DNA from: Diplonema japonicum
Taxonomy: Eukaryota; Euglenozoa; Diplonemea; Diplonemida; Diplonemidae
Length of the DNA stretch: 64,000 nt
NCBI GenBank assembly: GCA_964019335.1
Contig: OZ025714.1
Coordinates: 433,901-497,900, forward strand
Reading direction: 5' to 3'
Of this stretch, positions 28,073 to 38,909 are shown piece after piece. Position 1 is the stretch's first letter, and the number at the start of each line of letters is the position of its first letter. A program made the position numbers and the translations under genes. The notes beneath the pieces are model-generated. The model did no database searches, was not told the origin of the DNA, and saw nothing but the letters and a program-made list of their open reading frames with translations.

Positions 28073-29028
28073 ACTAGTAATCCGCAGTTGCTTCTTCTGT
28101 TCTATCTTCCGACATCTCTTTTTTAAATATATTCTCCTGTGGAAGGCATAGCGGCACACAGATAATGTTAGCAAGGCAAGATACTTTATGCGCATCAGTG
28201 TGCGTTGTGATAATATTTATATCGGAGAACAACGAGCATCCGCTGGTGGTCACGGTGCTTGCTCCACAAAATACATTAGCAAGTCACGTAAGGAGGATAG
28301 GGGAATCGTACCATCACAACACCCCCCATAAGTAAAATAAAATAAAAAAGAAACATTTAAGGGTATCTGCGGTATGTGGCAGGACGCCTGAAATAAAAAA
28401 CATCGGGTTCACCCGGGCAGCTGGTACAAAGCAACAAATTTCTGTACAGAGCCCTTCCTGTGATGAATGGGTTAACAGAACGGGGAGAAGAAACGAAAGA
28501 ATGAAAGCACACTGGGCAGACCACAGAACTGCAAGCAGACGGCTGCTATGGTTGGTCATGTGTCAGAGTGGTGAGAGGCTTTGACGCGAGCATTGCTTGG
28601 TAAAAAGCTTGTTGAACGCGGCGACTACTAGTGGTGCGCGAGCAACAAGACAAGGGTAGACATGCGGGGGTAGCATTTTGGCATTGCGCGAGACACGCCC
28701 TTCAAAGGGCTTTTATTAAATGATGAATGTGGCCACCTATTCGCTATTGTCCGAAGACCAAAAATTCCCAATTTTCCCAAAGGTTAGTGACGAAATTTTC
28801 GAAAAGAAGCGGTTTGGATCGGCTAGGGGCAAGGTTCGTGCCAATTCTTTTTTGTTTCCTCCTTTTTTTTCTTTTTTTTTCCCTTTTTTTTTTTCCCTTC
28901 TTTTTTTTTTTTTTTTGTTGTCGTTGGGGCACGAACTAAGGACAAATAGCGAATGAGTGGCCAGAAAAAGATCTTGTAAGAGGATGAGGTAAGAGTTAAA
29001 TCGAATGGATTGTGTGAAAGGATGGTAC
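28073..29028. other. Intergenic 0.95 kb with unassigned mixed-composition sequence
   Basis: Unlike most gaps here, 28150-28720 is not homopolymer-rich, yet I find no convincing frame, intron set, tRNA or known RNA motif on either strand. 28850-28920 is a T/C-rich run. It could hold a non-coding RNA or the long 3' region of the ABC transporter transcript. Confidence 0.35.
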
Positions 29029-32000
29029 TTAATAGGGTGAAGTCGTGTTGTGCTTCGGGCTCCTTCGGTAAGAAGCTACTCTTGCAGCTTCCTTCAGTGA
29101 CATGCTGGCCTCCATTCCTGTCTGGTTTACAAATTTTGTGAGCAGGTTATCTTCATCCTGCAGCAACTCGTGGGGGTCTCCAAAGGCGGCCACCTGCCCA
29201 CCGCTCAGCACGAGGATCATGTCACTGTCGATGACGGTGTGCAACCTGTGCGCGATGGTGAGCACAGTACAGTTTTCGAAGCTTCGCCTTACAGTCTCTT
29301 GGATCACCTTGTCGGTCTCAGGGTCCACGTTTGCCGTCGCTTCGTCCATCATCAATATTTTGTTTTTCCGAAGCAGTGCTCTTGCAAGGCACACAAGCTG
29401 CCTCTGCCCAACACTGAAGTTTTTCCCACCTTCAGAGACCTCGAAGTCCAGCTTCCCGTTCAGCTCTTCCACGGTACTCTTCAGCTGCACATCTTCGAGA
29501 GCCTTCCAAAGCACCCTGTCGGTCTCCACCATGTCGAAGGGGTCAAGGTTGTACCTCAAAGTCCCGCTGAACAGGATGGGGTCTTGCGGGATCACAGAGC
29601 ACCTGCTTCTGAGGTCGTGGAGCCCTAAGTCTTGGCAGTCAATCCCGTCGATAACTATGGTGCCGTGCGAAGGCTCTACAAGCCTGAACAATGCCTGCAT
29701 GAGCGATGACTTCCCAGCACCTGTGCGGCCCACCACGCCGACATTTGAACCCGCCTCGATCTTGCAACTTACCTTTTTGAGCACTTCTGGCAACCCTTCC
29801 CTGTATCTAAGGCTGTACTCCTTGAATTCGATACTACCTTCTGCAGGCCAGCTCGGAGGAAGATTCACTTCTGGCTTAGTCTCTGCAGGTGCCTCCGGCG
29901 TGAGGTCACCGTACGTGCGGACCCTTTCGCAGGCCGTCATGTTGTTCTCTGTTTCTGCCGATTGCCTCACACACCACTGGAAGGAACCCGCAAGGGCTGT
30001 AGCGTAGGTAAGCGACAAGGCAGCATCACCACTAGACATCTGATTCCTGGCCAACACCGCAGTAATGGTGACAGTGGTGATGAAGACCCACGACATTGTG
30101 TCAAGCCTGAGGCCAATCCACCTGTTGCAGGCCAGAAACAGAAAGAAGGCGCTGTTGTGGTCGTTCTGCGCTGCTTTGTACCGACTCAGGAAGAACTTGC
30201 TTTTGCCGAACGCCCTGATAGTGTGCAGCCCACTGATCCCTTCGCTGAACATGCTGTACAGCGGCGACCTGGCGTTGGCTTCAAGGCGCTTCACCTCTCT
30301 TGCAGTTGCCACGAAGTAGCTCCTGAGGAAACCGAAAACGATCACCAACGGCAGGACAATAACCATGACCCAGTAGTTGACAACAACCACGATGACCACG
30401 CTCCCTAAGACCAGCATGGATTGCTGCACACAATCAAAAAAGATCCATGGGAGCAGTTCGTCCATCTGGCCGAGGTCCTTCGAGAACCTGTTCAGCACTC
30501 TGCCGCTCGGGTTTGTGTCGAAGAAGCCCACCGGCGACCTGATGAGTGCCTTGAACATCTTGTTGTGGAGATTGGTGCTCGAAGTGAGAGCCAGTTTGAA
30601 GAACAACCCTGCCCTGATGAAACCCAATACGACAAGAATGGAAATGGAAACGATGTACACCCTGTAGTGATACTGGCTGTCCTGGTCGTTCGCTGGGCGG
30701 TCGGTCCACCTTGAAAGCCATACGTCGTTCAACACAAACATCGTCTGTGCCGCAAAGGCAAGGATCACGAATAGGATAGACGAAGCAACACCTCCGTTCT
30801 GGAAATATGACACGTACGAGGCTAAGGACACAGACCCAGTCATCCTGTCCTCCTTTGAAAGGTCTTCTTGTGGTGACGAGCTATCGGTCACCTGCTTCGC
30901 CTCTTCCGTGGCGCGTTTGTCTTCTGCGACCTCCTCAACGACGATGTCGGAGACGTCTTTGACGTTGACCTTCTGGTCGGCAATCTCGATCACGCGATCG
31001 CAGCTGGGAAGGAACTGGTGTTGGTGAGTGACAAGGATTCTCGTCTTGTTTTTTAGGATGCCGTTGATGCACTTATCGAAGATATGCCTACCGACAATGG
31101 TGTCGACGGCAGAGAGGGGGTCGTCCAGCAAGTAGATGTCGCCTCCCTGGTAACACGCGCGTGCCAACGAAATCCTGGCACGCTGCCCCCCACTGAGGGT
31201 GATCCCACGCTCGCCAATCATTGTCTGGTCGCCATTCGTAAACTGTTCGAAGTCAGGGTACAGACAACACGCATCGACCACACGGTTGTACCTATCCTCG
31301 TTGAACTCCCTACCGAAAAGGATGTTCACGCGGACCGTCTCACTGCTGATCCACACCTCCTGCTCGGCCAGAGTCGGCCGGCACTTGACTGAGATGGATC
31401 CTTCACTCACAGGTAGCTCTCCGATGATGGTAGAGAGCAAACTCGTCTTCCCTGCACCCACCACACCAGTGACACCAAGCAGCTCGCCTTCCTTCACGTT
31501 CAGTGACGCATTCTTAAGTACAGGAGTTTCCGTCCATCCAGCAGTCACGTTGGCGAACTCGATGGTTGTGGAGCCCTCCATGGGCTTGACAACATCGTAG
31601 GCGCTATATTCCTCTTTTAAGAGGAAGTTTTGCAGTCTACTGATAGAGACCAAACACTCAGATCCGTTCTTGATAGCCTCTGGGATGAACAAGGAGACAG
31701 AGATGCGCAGCACATTGATGTACATCATCACAGAGAAGACCTTTGAAGGTGTGAGGTCGTCATCGGTGGTGTGCACGTAGATCGATAGAATGATGAACAT
31801 AATCAGCGGTGTTGAAACGAAGAAAAAGCCTGCGTTGAAAGCCCTCAGGTTAGCTGTCATCTGGAGCTTTGCAGCCTCCTGAACCCTTATGCCCAGAATG
31901 GTGTCGGAGAAGGGCTTTTCCCACGCGTACATTTTAATGAGGCGGACCCCCGTAATGAGCTCGTTCATGTACTTAACCCGCTTGTCGGTCCATGATGCCG

Positions 32001-32856
32001 ACAGCTGGCGGAGCTTTGCGAAGGTCTTGCCCATCAAGAACTGCAGGGGCGCGAGGAGGATGCAAAACCCAACCCCCGCAAAGGTGGACGGGCCCATCTT
32101 GGAGTACATGAAGTATGTGATGGCAATCAGCTTCAGCGGACCGATGATGAGGAAGTGGAAGAAGGGGGTCGTTTGGTCAAAACGCTCAGTGTCGTTGCTG
32201 ACCAAGTTGACGAGGTGGCCTGTGGTAGTCTGCGAAAGGGATTTGTTGGACAAGCTGAGCACCTTTTCGTACACAAGACCCACGCACGCGATTCGCATTC
32301 GCATGCCTATGTGCTGTGCCCTGTAGAAGTAAGGGTGGTGGAGGAGCACGCGCGTGAGGGAACACGCCAAGTAAAGACCAGCGTACATCCACATGTCATC
32401 GGTGCTAACTTCTTCGTCGTCGTCATCTTTCGAGAAGAGTATCAGCAACTCAGAAATGAAATACGGCTCCGCGACGGCGGCGCTCCACTCAACCAGACCG
32501 ATGAAGAAGGTCGTCAGGTTCTCGTACCAAAACATCGAACACAGAGCCCTCATGAGGCTTGGCTTGCCTGTCTCGATCTCCTTCTGCCACACATCTTTGA
32601 GTTGCTGCGTTAGCAACTCTGCGTCGTCTTCTTCGACGCACTTGTACATGTCAGAGGCCTCTAGCGGCTTCTTGTAACCAAGTGACATAAGATCTCCCAG
32701 AAAGCAGTAAGACTCCCTGCTGAACATTGAAGCTGTGTCAAAGGGGTTCGGCTTATCGCATTTCTGTTGTATATTCGCGATTGCCTTGGGGATGATCCCA
32801 AGTTCGTCGTGCGCCTCCAGTTCCTTGGCCTCTTGCTTCTCGAGTGTTTCTACCAT
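29029..32856 (-). CDS. ABC transporter, subfamily C (MRP-type) full exporter
   Basis: 1275 residues, two membrane domains and two nucleotide-binding domains, without the extra N-terminal TMD0 of long MRPs (MRP4/5-like size). NBD1: Walker A GVVGAGKTSLLS, signature LSGGQRARISLARA, Walker B IYLLDDPLSAVD. NBD2: Walker A GRTGAGKSSLMQALFRL, signature FSVGQRQLVCLARAL, Walker B ILMMDEATANVD. The VGQRQ signature in NBD2 and the DPLSAVD in NBD1 are typical of ABCC. Such pumps export organic anions, glutathione conjugates or drugs across the plasma or vacuolar membrane; the substrate cannot be read from sequence. The ATG lies 10 nt after a textbook pyrimidine tract ending CCTCACCTCCGCACAG. No intron is seen. 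Confidence 0.92.
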   Translation of the reverse strand: MVETLEKQEAKELEAHDELGIIPKAIANIQQKCDKPNPFDTASMFSRESYCFLGDLMSLGYKKPLEASDMYKCVEEDDAELLTQQLKDVWQKEIETGKPSLMRALCSMFWYENLTTFFIGLVEWSAAVAEPYFISELLILFSKDDDDEEVSTDDMWMYAGLYLACSLTRVLLHHPYFYRAQHIGMRMRIACVGLVYEKVLSLSNKSLSQTTTGHLVNLVSNDTERFDQTTPFFHFLIIGPLKLIAITYFMYSKMGPSTFAGVGFCILLAPLQFLMGKTFAKLRQLSASWTDKRVKYMNELITGVRLIKMYAWEKPFSDTILGIRVQEAAKLQMTANLRAFNAGFFFVSTPLIMFIILSIYVHTTDDDLTPSKVFSVMMYINVLRISVSLFIPEAIKNGSECLVSISRLQNFLLKEEYSAYDVVKPMEGSTTIEFANVTAGWTETPVLKNASLNVKEGELLGVTGVVGAGKTSLLSTIIGELPVSEGSISVKCRPTLAEQEVWISSETVRVNILFGREFNEDRYNRVVDACCLYPDFEQFTNGDQTMIGERGITLSGGQRARISLARACYQGGDIYLLDDPLSAVDTIVGRHIFDKCINGILKNKTRILVTHQHQFLPSCDRVIEIADQKVNVKDVSDIVVEEVAEDKRATEEAKQVTDSSSPQEDLSKEDRMTGSVSLASYVSYFQNGGVASSILFVILAFAAQTMFVLNDVWLSRWTDRPANDQDSQYHYRVYIVSISILVVLGFIRAGLFFKLALTSSTNLHNKMFKALIRSPVGFFDTNPSGRVLNRFSKDLGQMDELLPWIFFDCVQQSMLVLGSVVIVVVVNYWVMVIVLPLVIVFGFLRSYFVATAREVKRLEANARSPLYSMFSEGISGLHTIRAFGKSKFFLSRYKAAQNDHNSAFFLFLACNRWIGLRLDTMSWVFITTVTITAVLARNQMSSGDAALSLTYATALAGSFQWCVRQSAETENNMTACERVRTYGDLTPEAPAETKPEVNLPPSWPAEGSIEFKEYSLRYREGLPEVLKKVSCKIEAGSNVGVVGRTGAGKSSLMQALFRLVEPSHGTIVIDGIDCQDLGLHDLRSRCSVIPQDPILFSGTLRYNLDPFDMVETDRVLWKALEDVQLKSTVEELNGKLDFEVSEGGKNFSVGQRQLVCLARALLRKNKILMMDEATANVDPETDKVIQETVRRSFENCTVLTIAHRLHTVIDSDMILVLSGGQVAAFGDPHELLQDEDNLLTKFVNQTGMEASMSLKEAARVASYRRSPKHNTTSPY

Positions 32857-34178
32857 TTTTAATACCCTGTGCGGAGGTGAGGAGAAGGGGGAATAATTAT
32901 ATTGTTAGTAAGAAAACAAAGCGATTTACTGAAGGGGGGGGGGGGGGGGGGGGATGATGTACAAGCCTGCTAGCAGTGGGCTTTTTTGTTTTCTTAGTTG
33001 TGCTTCACGTTAAGAGGGGTGACGGCAGAGTTGTAAAGGAGTGACAAACTTGCACACTCTTAGGTAAGGGGATATTAATGCATTAAGCTCACGGTTCTTT
33101 GCAGAAGTTAGCACGTATGCCGAAGACCACCGAGGCCAAGACAGGGGACCCAACAGGTTGCGGCAAGAAAGAAGACTTGTTTTCCATTTCCTCCCTCTTT
33201 CTTTTTCACAACAATCAAAAGAAAAAACAGGAGCGCGAATCGAGATCTCAAAGCAGCCAGTTCCAAGGGGGAAAAAGGGGGAAGAGAGAACAGAAAAAAG
33301 AAAAAAAAATGGAATTGTGAGAGAATGTCATCCCAGCAATCCCCGTCCCACACCAAACGTGAACCCCCTTGCAACAGATTCCTCCTTTTTTATATTTTTT
33401 TTTAAATCTTTATGGGGGAGGAATAATGTACAGGAGAAGGATACGGGTGGGGTTTGTCTGTTAGAGGATAAACTAAAGAAAAACGAGAAGAAAAGGTACT
33501 CTGTCTAGGGGGAAGAACAGAGAAGAAAGAAAAGAAAACAAAAAAGAAAATGGAAAGGACTCGACATTCCCCACGAGGTGCCGAAAAAAAAAAATAAAAA
33601 AACAAAAAGAAGCTTCTCACAACCAACCATTAGGTAACGGGAGTGGAAGGGGAAGTTCCGGGGGAAAGAAAGAAACACGCAACCACATGGGAAACAAGGG
33701 GCATAATCGATCTTTTAACGTCAGGGTGACGCAAGTCAAACGGCTCTCAGTACGACCACCACAGTCGACTCCAAAGTGTACCATAAAGCCCATGTGGGAT
33801 ACACGAGGAGCTTCTACCCTGTGTGCGCCGCCTTTCAGGCATGGCGTGCTGGTCCCCGTCTCCTCGCGGTAGGGGGGGGGGGGGCATCTTTTTCTTTGGG
33901 TCTGCCTATTCTTGCCCCCCCCCCCCCCCCCCCTGCCAGCATTGATAAGGGGTGGTGCCGCTACGTCCCCAGTCTTGATACCCTGAAAGAAAGAAGAAAG
34001 AAAAATAAAAATAAAAATACAAAAAAAAAAAAAAAAAACGTGCAAGAACCAGCACAATTATTCGGAAGGCGAAGAAAGCAACGGTAATAAGATGATAGAC
34101 TTCTAGGAACACACTACTGAACAGAGACCATGAAGAGAAGAAAAGGAAAATAAAAAAGAAGAAGAAGAAAAAAAAACA
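32857..34178. other. Intergenic 1.3 kb, G/A/T runs plus one shared block
   Basis: Mostly homopolymer-rich (about 20 G near 32934-32953, T runs, C run at 33916-33933). A normal-complexity block at 33690-33880 holds about 50 nt (minus strand, ending GACGTTAAAAGATCGA near 33708) that resembles plus-strand sequence at 63100-63150. This suggests a dispersed repeat or RNA. A short plus-strand frame at 33118 is not convincing. Confidence 0.45.
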
Positions 34179-35192
34179 CTAATAAAATCCCTGCACAGGA
34201 TCCGCGAAAAAGGACAACCAAGATGGAGTTGGCGAGGTGCGTGAGGCGGTGGTTGTGGAGGCGGTGCTAGAGGTGTCTAGATGCTCCCGCATCCAGATGT
34301 ATGGCTGCCCAGACATCAACTTACAAATCATATTAATCATGTAAGAAGGCGGTGTGGCGCCCGTGTCAACTAGCGCAGTGATGGTGAGAGTCGTGCCCGA
34401 AGGCGCTGTTTCTTCGATCCGATAGTTCTGGTAGTGGATGAAGCCCCGCACAGTGTTGATGTCCTGCAACGGGGACTCACCCTCCACGGAGTTGAAGGTG
34501 ACTTCCTTGCACCTCTCCCCGCACGGCGTGGTGACACGCCTGTATAGGAAGTCACGTCCTTTGAACCCAAACCGCTTTACAACATTCGACTCGATGATAT
34601 GGTAGAAGGTGGCGTCGGTGTCATCGTCCTCAACCCCCACTTTGTTGAAGTACGTTAAGTTCTTGTCCCACGCCAAGCGTGCCTCCCTGTCGCACATAAT
34701 TGACTCAATTTTCTCCAACTTGGTGTCTGGGAAGAACGCTTCACACCGAGTAACAGGGAGCCCATTGATGTCCTTGTCTCTCCTGAACAGTTTAAAGTTG
34801 TCTTTATATTGCGCAGGGAAGTACGAAGGCTGTAACTCGTCCCACGCTGCATCTTGTATCTGAGCCATGATGCCCTCCTTCTTAACTATGGCTTCTTTCT
34901 TTTTCCTGAAGATCCCGGATCTTAACGATATTATCTTCTTCAATGCGGTCCTCGTCACCATTTTCCTCTCTCTGATGTACCCTTTAGTGATGCTCTTCAA
35001 AGCTGTCACACGTTGTAACTTCTCCTCTCTCCATGTCAGGTATCCCTCCTTGTACTTTAATGCGACAGATGGGAGTCTCTCGTGATGGACTTCCCGCCAT
35101 TTTTGGATAGCTTGCACCTTGGCCCTTAGCAGTTGCGCTTTTCTTTCTTCCGAGGCCATCCACACGCGGTGTGAAACGGCATAGGCTTCCAT
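34179..35192 (-). CDS. START-domain lipid-binding protein with N-terminal helical region
   Basis: 337 residues. The first 115 are basic and helical (KAQLLRAKVQAIQKWREVHH, then repeated K/R-rich helices). Residues about 125-310 form a START domain: VTRCEAFFPDTKLEKIESIM, REARLAWDKNLTYFNKV, KGRDFLYRRVTTP, RGFIHYQNYRIEE and TLTITALVDTGATPPSYMIN, the last matching the typical P-x-W/Y-hydrophobic C-terminal helix. START domains bind phospholipids, sterols or ceramide and carry them between membranes. No other domain is attached, and the ligand is unknown. An acceptor-like CTATCATAG lies 11 nt before the ATG. Confidence 0.8.
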   Translation of the reverse strand: MEAYAVSHRVWMASEERKAQLLRAKVQAIQKWREVHHERLPSVALKYKEGYLTWREEKLQRVTALKSITKGYIRERKMVTRTALKKIISLRSGIFRKKKEAIVKKEGIMAQIQDAAWDELQPSYFPAQYKDNFKLFRRDKDINGLPVTRCEAFFPDTKLEKIESIMCDREARLAWDKNLTYFNKVGVEDDDTDATFYHIIESNVVKRFGFKGRDFLYRRVTTPCGERCKEVTFNSVEGESPLQDINTVRGFIHYQNYRIEETAPSGTTLTITALVDTGATPPSYMINMICKLMSGQPYIWMREHLDTSSTASTTTASRTSPTPSWLSFFADPVQGFY

Positions 35193-35715
35193 TCCACGTA
35201 CACCTATGATAGTTGATGGGAAGCACCTTAATAAACACTATGAGCCAAGAGAAGACATCGTTCATCCCAAGACAAGACGTAAAGGCTGCACGCCTTCATC
35301 AATTTTAAGGGATTAAAGTAAAAAGAAAAAGGGGATAAATAAAAACACTTACGGGGTTGGACCGGAGGGAGGGGGGGGGGGGGGGGAAGAAGGAAGAAGT
35401 GGAGGGGGGGGGGGGTATACTTTTCCTTTCTATTTCAACAGCTAAGAAATCTGAAGACACTCTTTTAATATTTTTTTAAAAAGAAACTTTCTCATTTTTT
35501 ATTTTTCCTCTTGAGGCTAAAGTGGAAAAAAAAGACGGGAAGGGTAGATTAGGAGAGACTCAATGGACGGCAGGCAAATAAAAATAGAGAGAATCAAAAA
35601 AAAAAAATTGTTCTATTTTTTTTTTTTCCCTTCTTTTTTTTTAAAAAAAGGTCCACCAACTTCGATGTATAAAACAACACGTTCGGCGCCTGCCATAGTG
35701 TAAGAACATTTGTGT
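35193..35715. other. Intergenic, low complexity
   Basis: About 520 bp with poly-G (35371-35386, 35404-35415), poly-A and poly-T runs. Nothing recognised. Confidence 0.5.
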
Positions 35716-36286
35716 CTACTGGGTGGTCTGCAGGTGCACGAGGATCTCCTTCATGCGTGCCGTTTTCCTCGCGAGCTTGTCGTCCTTCATGTCCACAAGG
35801 GAGACGACTCTGTCCCACACGGGGCCGTCCGTGAAGAGGGCGTCGTTGCGGGATTTGGTTGTTTTCTCGTTCTCAAGGTTCTGCATTTTTTTTTCAGACA
35901 TTTTGTCCTCCCTCTCTTTTGTCATCTTCGCGATGGTAGCTGCCGCCTTGTCTCTCACCTCCTGGTGGGCCTTGTCGGCCTCTGCGTCCCTCTTCTGGAG
36001 AGCCTCTCTCGTCTGCTCCTGGAACTTCGCAAGATGTGACTCCCCTTCGGGTATCATAGGCGGCATGCCTGCAGCAGGCGGTGCAGGTGCATCCATTGCG
36101 TCCATCGAAAAGCCAGACGTAGCAGGTGCTTCTTCAACAGGAGGGGGTGCCATGCCATCCAGAGCTGGCGGTGTGTAATCAGTGTCCTGTTGTGGTTTTG
36201 GTTTCGCATTATTATTACATCCATACCTCAGCAGGTGTCTCCACCGCAGGCGGCGCAGTGGTGTCGTCAAACTCGAAGTCGTCCAT
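35716..36286 (-). CDS. CLC: Clathrin light chain, one 40-nt intron
   Basis: Exon 1 is 36286-36227 (MDDFEFDDTTAPPAVETPAE, exactly 20 codons). The intron is 36226-36187 (GTATGG...CAACAG, 40 nt, phase 0). Exon 2 is 36186-35716. The total is 176 residues. The acidic, Pro/Ala-rich N-terminus leads into a long charged helix (KFQEQTREALQKRDAEADKA), the heavy-chain binding region, and the C-terminus GPVWDRVVSLVDMKDDKLAR ... KEILVHLQ aligns by eye with animal light chains (compare WEKVAQLCDFNPK...RLRSVLMSLKQ). Light chains regulate clathrin coat assembly and link it to actin. Without the intron the frame would start with an unrelated Arg-rich N-terminus, which supports splicing. TGTCCACAG lies upstream. 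Confidence 0.85.
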
Positions 36287-36531
36287 AGTGCAAGCTAGTC
36301 CTGGAGGCTGTGGACACGGGTATGCAATCAAGCGACAGAAGGAATGATAAGTAGAAAAGAAAGAAAGGGGAAGAAACAAAGTAAAAAAAAAAAAAAAAAG
36401 AATGAAGCGGGGGAGAAAATATAGAGTGGAAGGGGTGCAAAAAAAAAGGGGGATGTTGATGAGGCAAATAATACCATTTTTTTTAATGGAACCACAATGA
36501 TAGCCGAAAAAATGATAAGTGTATTTGGCAT

Positions 36532-38490
36532 TTAGTTTTCCTTCTCTTCCTCTTCCTCCTCCTCCTCTTCATCCCCCTCATCATCCTCTTCCCCTTCTTC
36601 GTCGCTGTCGCCCTCTGCCATCACTACATCGCCATTGACGTCTTCGCCCATCATGTCGGAGTCTTCGTCATCCTCGTCGTCGAAGGAGTCCGGCAGCATG
36701 TCCCTTGCCATGCGCGAGTCTGCTTCCGACACCACCTTCAGGGGCAGACCCTTTTCCCTCGCCACCGTGTCCTGAAGATACTGATTACATGACAAACCGC
36801 CATACCTTCAGAGCGAACGACCTCCCAAGCACCACGTCAAGCCTCCCTTGCAGCACTGCAAGCTGGTTGTATGTCTTCAAGTGCTCGCTCACAACATTCT
36901 ATTAAAGTATTTCACAAAACAAAATAAAGCACACCTGCAGAGGCTCCAGAAGCTTATCCAAATCGGGAAGAGAGAGTAGGTGCTGCGGGTGGTGTGCCAG
37001 CACCGCTCTGATCCACGCCATCTGTAATGTGATGCCTTAGCTCTCAAGCGCATACCGTGATCTGCGACCTGCTTGATTTATCTTGGAATCTCTTTGTGCA
37101 CTCACGGAGGAGCTGCAGTGTGTATTGCCGATCCAAGCCCATAACCTGACATATGTGTGTATTTTGTTTCAGCGTGGCATACTGAAACGTCAATAAGGCG
37201 TTTGGAGAGACCCTCTTCAAGCAGTGAGTCCAGCTGTCTCTTGTCATTCCTTGCAAGCGCCTGCTGGAGGGATTGAGTGATCTTTACCCTTTCCTGTGCC
37301 GACACCCTGCCCTCCCGTCTCATCAATTCCTCTTTTTTGAACCCAAGAGACTGGAACTGGCTGAGAGTCTTGTCAAGGGTCGCAGTGTCTGTCGGCTCGG
37401 AAGGCATCGGCACTGCTTCAGATTGCTCTGATTTCCGTTTTTTTGTTGGTTTCATGAGTTGAGTGTTCTCAGCGGGCGAGATAGAGACATTCGGCAGGAA
37501 GGTGTTGTTTTCCTCAGAAACTCTTACGGGCTCGAAGCAGGGTGCTGCTTGTGTACCCTTTGCAACCAAGATGGATTCAAGATGTTTACTTCCCTTCATG
37601 GAGAACGTCGCAGCCGCCAGAATTGATGAGGTACCTTCCTTCAGTGTCACCACACAGTCACCAGCAGGAGAAGACGCACTGTTGCTCACGTCCCACAGGT
37701 GCACTGTGGACGCAGATGTCAGGCACATCACAATGTTCCCCTGACACCACAGAGCTACGGGGGGGTGGGGAAGCTGGAATTCTTTCAAGGACTTTATTTT
37801 GTTTCCCTCAGCAGTGGCGTCCCACATGCTCAGATGCCTCTCGTCCTCACACCCGGTAACAAATCTCTTCTCGTCAAGGAACTGCACCAGAGATGCAGGG
37901 CTGCTGTGCCCGGTGAACTTTCCAAGCACAGATAATTTTTTTAATTTAGCGTCACATTGTAAAACGGATAATTTCTTCGAGCCCGCGACCATGAGGGACC
38001 CGCTGGGGCTCACAGCCATGCCTCTAGCACCCTTGGGTATCTCACACTCGCTCTCACTTTTAGATTTTGTATCGTATATTTTGACAACAGACGACCCGCT
38101 CACGAAGGCCCTCGTCCCGTGGAACTTGATATCCGTCACCTCTTGCTGCAGAGACAGCTCTGCTACCTCTTCGTCCTTGTCGGCATCCCACAAGTACGCC
38201 TGCAGTGTGCTATTTTAAGTTTCGAGCATACCTGTCCACTCTTGCACCCTACACCGATAACGCTAGTCCCTTTGCACCAACCGATGCACGACACTAGGTG
38301 TGTCATGCTGTTCGGCAGGGACAGCGTGTTCGTCAACTTGCCTGTCGCTACATTGTAAATCTACGTTGTGTTGATGTAAGAAGGAAAGAAAAAGTAATAA
38401 CCATACTTTCACAGTGCTGTCGCTCACAATGGCAAATTGCTTTTGCCTCTCATCGAACTGGCAGATAGGATGGCTCTGCACACTCTCCAT
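36532..38490 (-). CDS. UTP5: WDR43/Utp5 small-subunit processome protein, six ultrashort introns
   Basis: Seven exons: 38490-38407, 38360-38232, 38199-37183, 37145-37056, 37021-36935, 36898-36806 and 36771-36532 (579 residues). The introns are 46, 32, 37, 34, 36 and 34 nt, all phase 0. Five begin GTATG and one GTGTGC; all end AG. Splicing restores WD40 strands (SDSTVKIYNVATGKL and SGQAYLWDADKDEEV) and a C-terminal Utp12 domain (NDKRQLDSLLEEGLSKRLI, AWIRAVLAHHPQHLLSLPDL, LKTYNQLAVLQGRLDVVLG), followed by a long acidic tail. WDR43/Utp5 belongs to the t-UTP complex that supports pre-rRNA transcription and early 18S processing. A long pyrimidine tract with TTTTGCAG precedes the ATG. It is the most intron-rich gene in the window. 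Confidence 0.88.
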
Positions 38491-38909
38491 TTTCTACTCC
38501 TGGAGGCTGCAAAAGAGTAAAGAAAGAAGGGGAAAGAAGAAACAAGAAAAATAGCCAATAAATAAATTTGAACAATAGCACCTGATATGGTTCGATGTAC
38601 GAGACCAACAGAAAAAGGTATAATAGACAGCACATCGAGATATGTTGGCAGTAGGGAAGCGACATCAAGTGCTGAAGAGTAGTTACCAGAGCAGCGCTTG
38701 GCCACATGACCGCTAAAAAGTAATGCGTTTAATGTACTGTTCGCACGCGCATCACAGTCGGAGTGGACACGGCGGAAGAGATGATACGGGGGGTGGGGTG
38801 GGTGCAGTTGTGCAGATATTAGTGTTCGGAAGAATTTTATTTTACTCCTGACCCAGTTTCCAAAAACCGCATATCTTAGTGGAAGTCTGCAGAAGGAGGG
38901 GGGGAAAGG
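38491..38909. other. Intergenic; minus-strand pyrimidine tract and acceptor for the WDR43-like gene
   Basis: No gene is found. Reading the minus strand, 38570-38500 is almost pure pyrimidine (CTTGTTTCTTCTTTCCCCTT ...) and ends TTTTGCAG about 16 nt before the ATG at 38490. It is the clearest splice-acceptor-like leader in the window. Confidence 0.55.

Noticed and set aside
28391-28420. tRNA-like T-arm (GGGTTCACCC)
   Set aside because: No matching acceptor stem, anticodon arm or A box around it on either strand; no tRNA gene could be supported anywhere in the window.
33118-33320. Plus-strand frame beginning MPKTTEAKTGDPTGCGKK
   Set aside because: After 20 codons it runs into low-complexity Lys/Glu sequence, and there is no family match; the upstream TTTGCAG alone is not enough.
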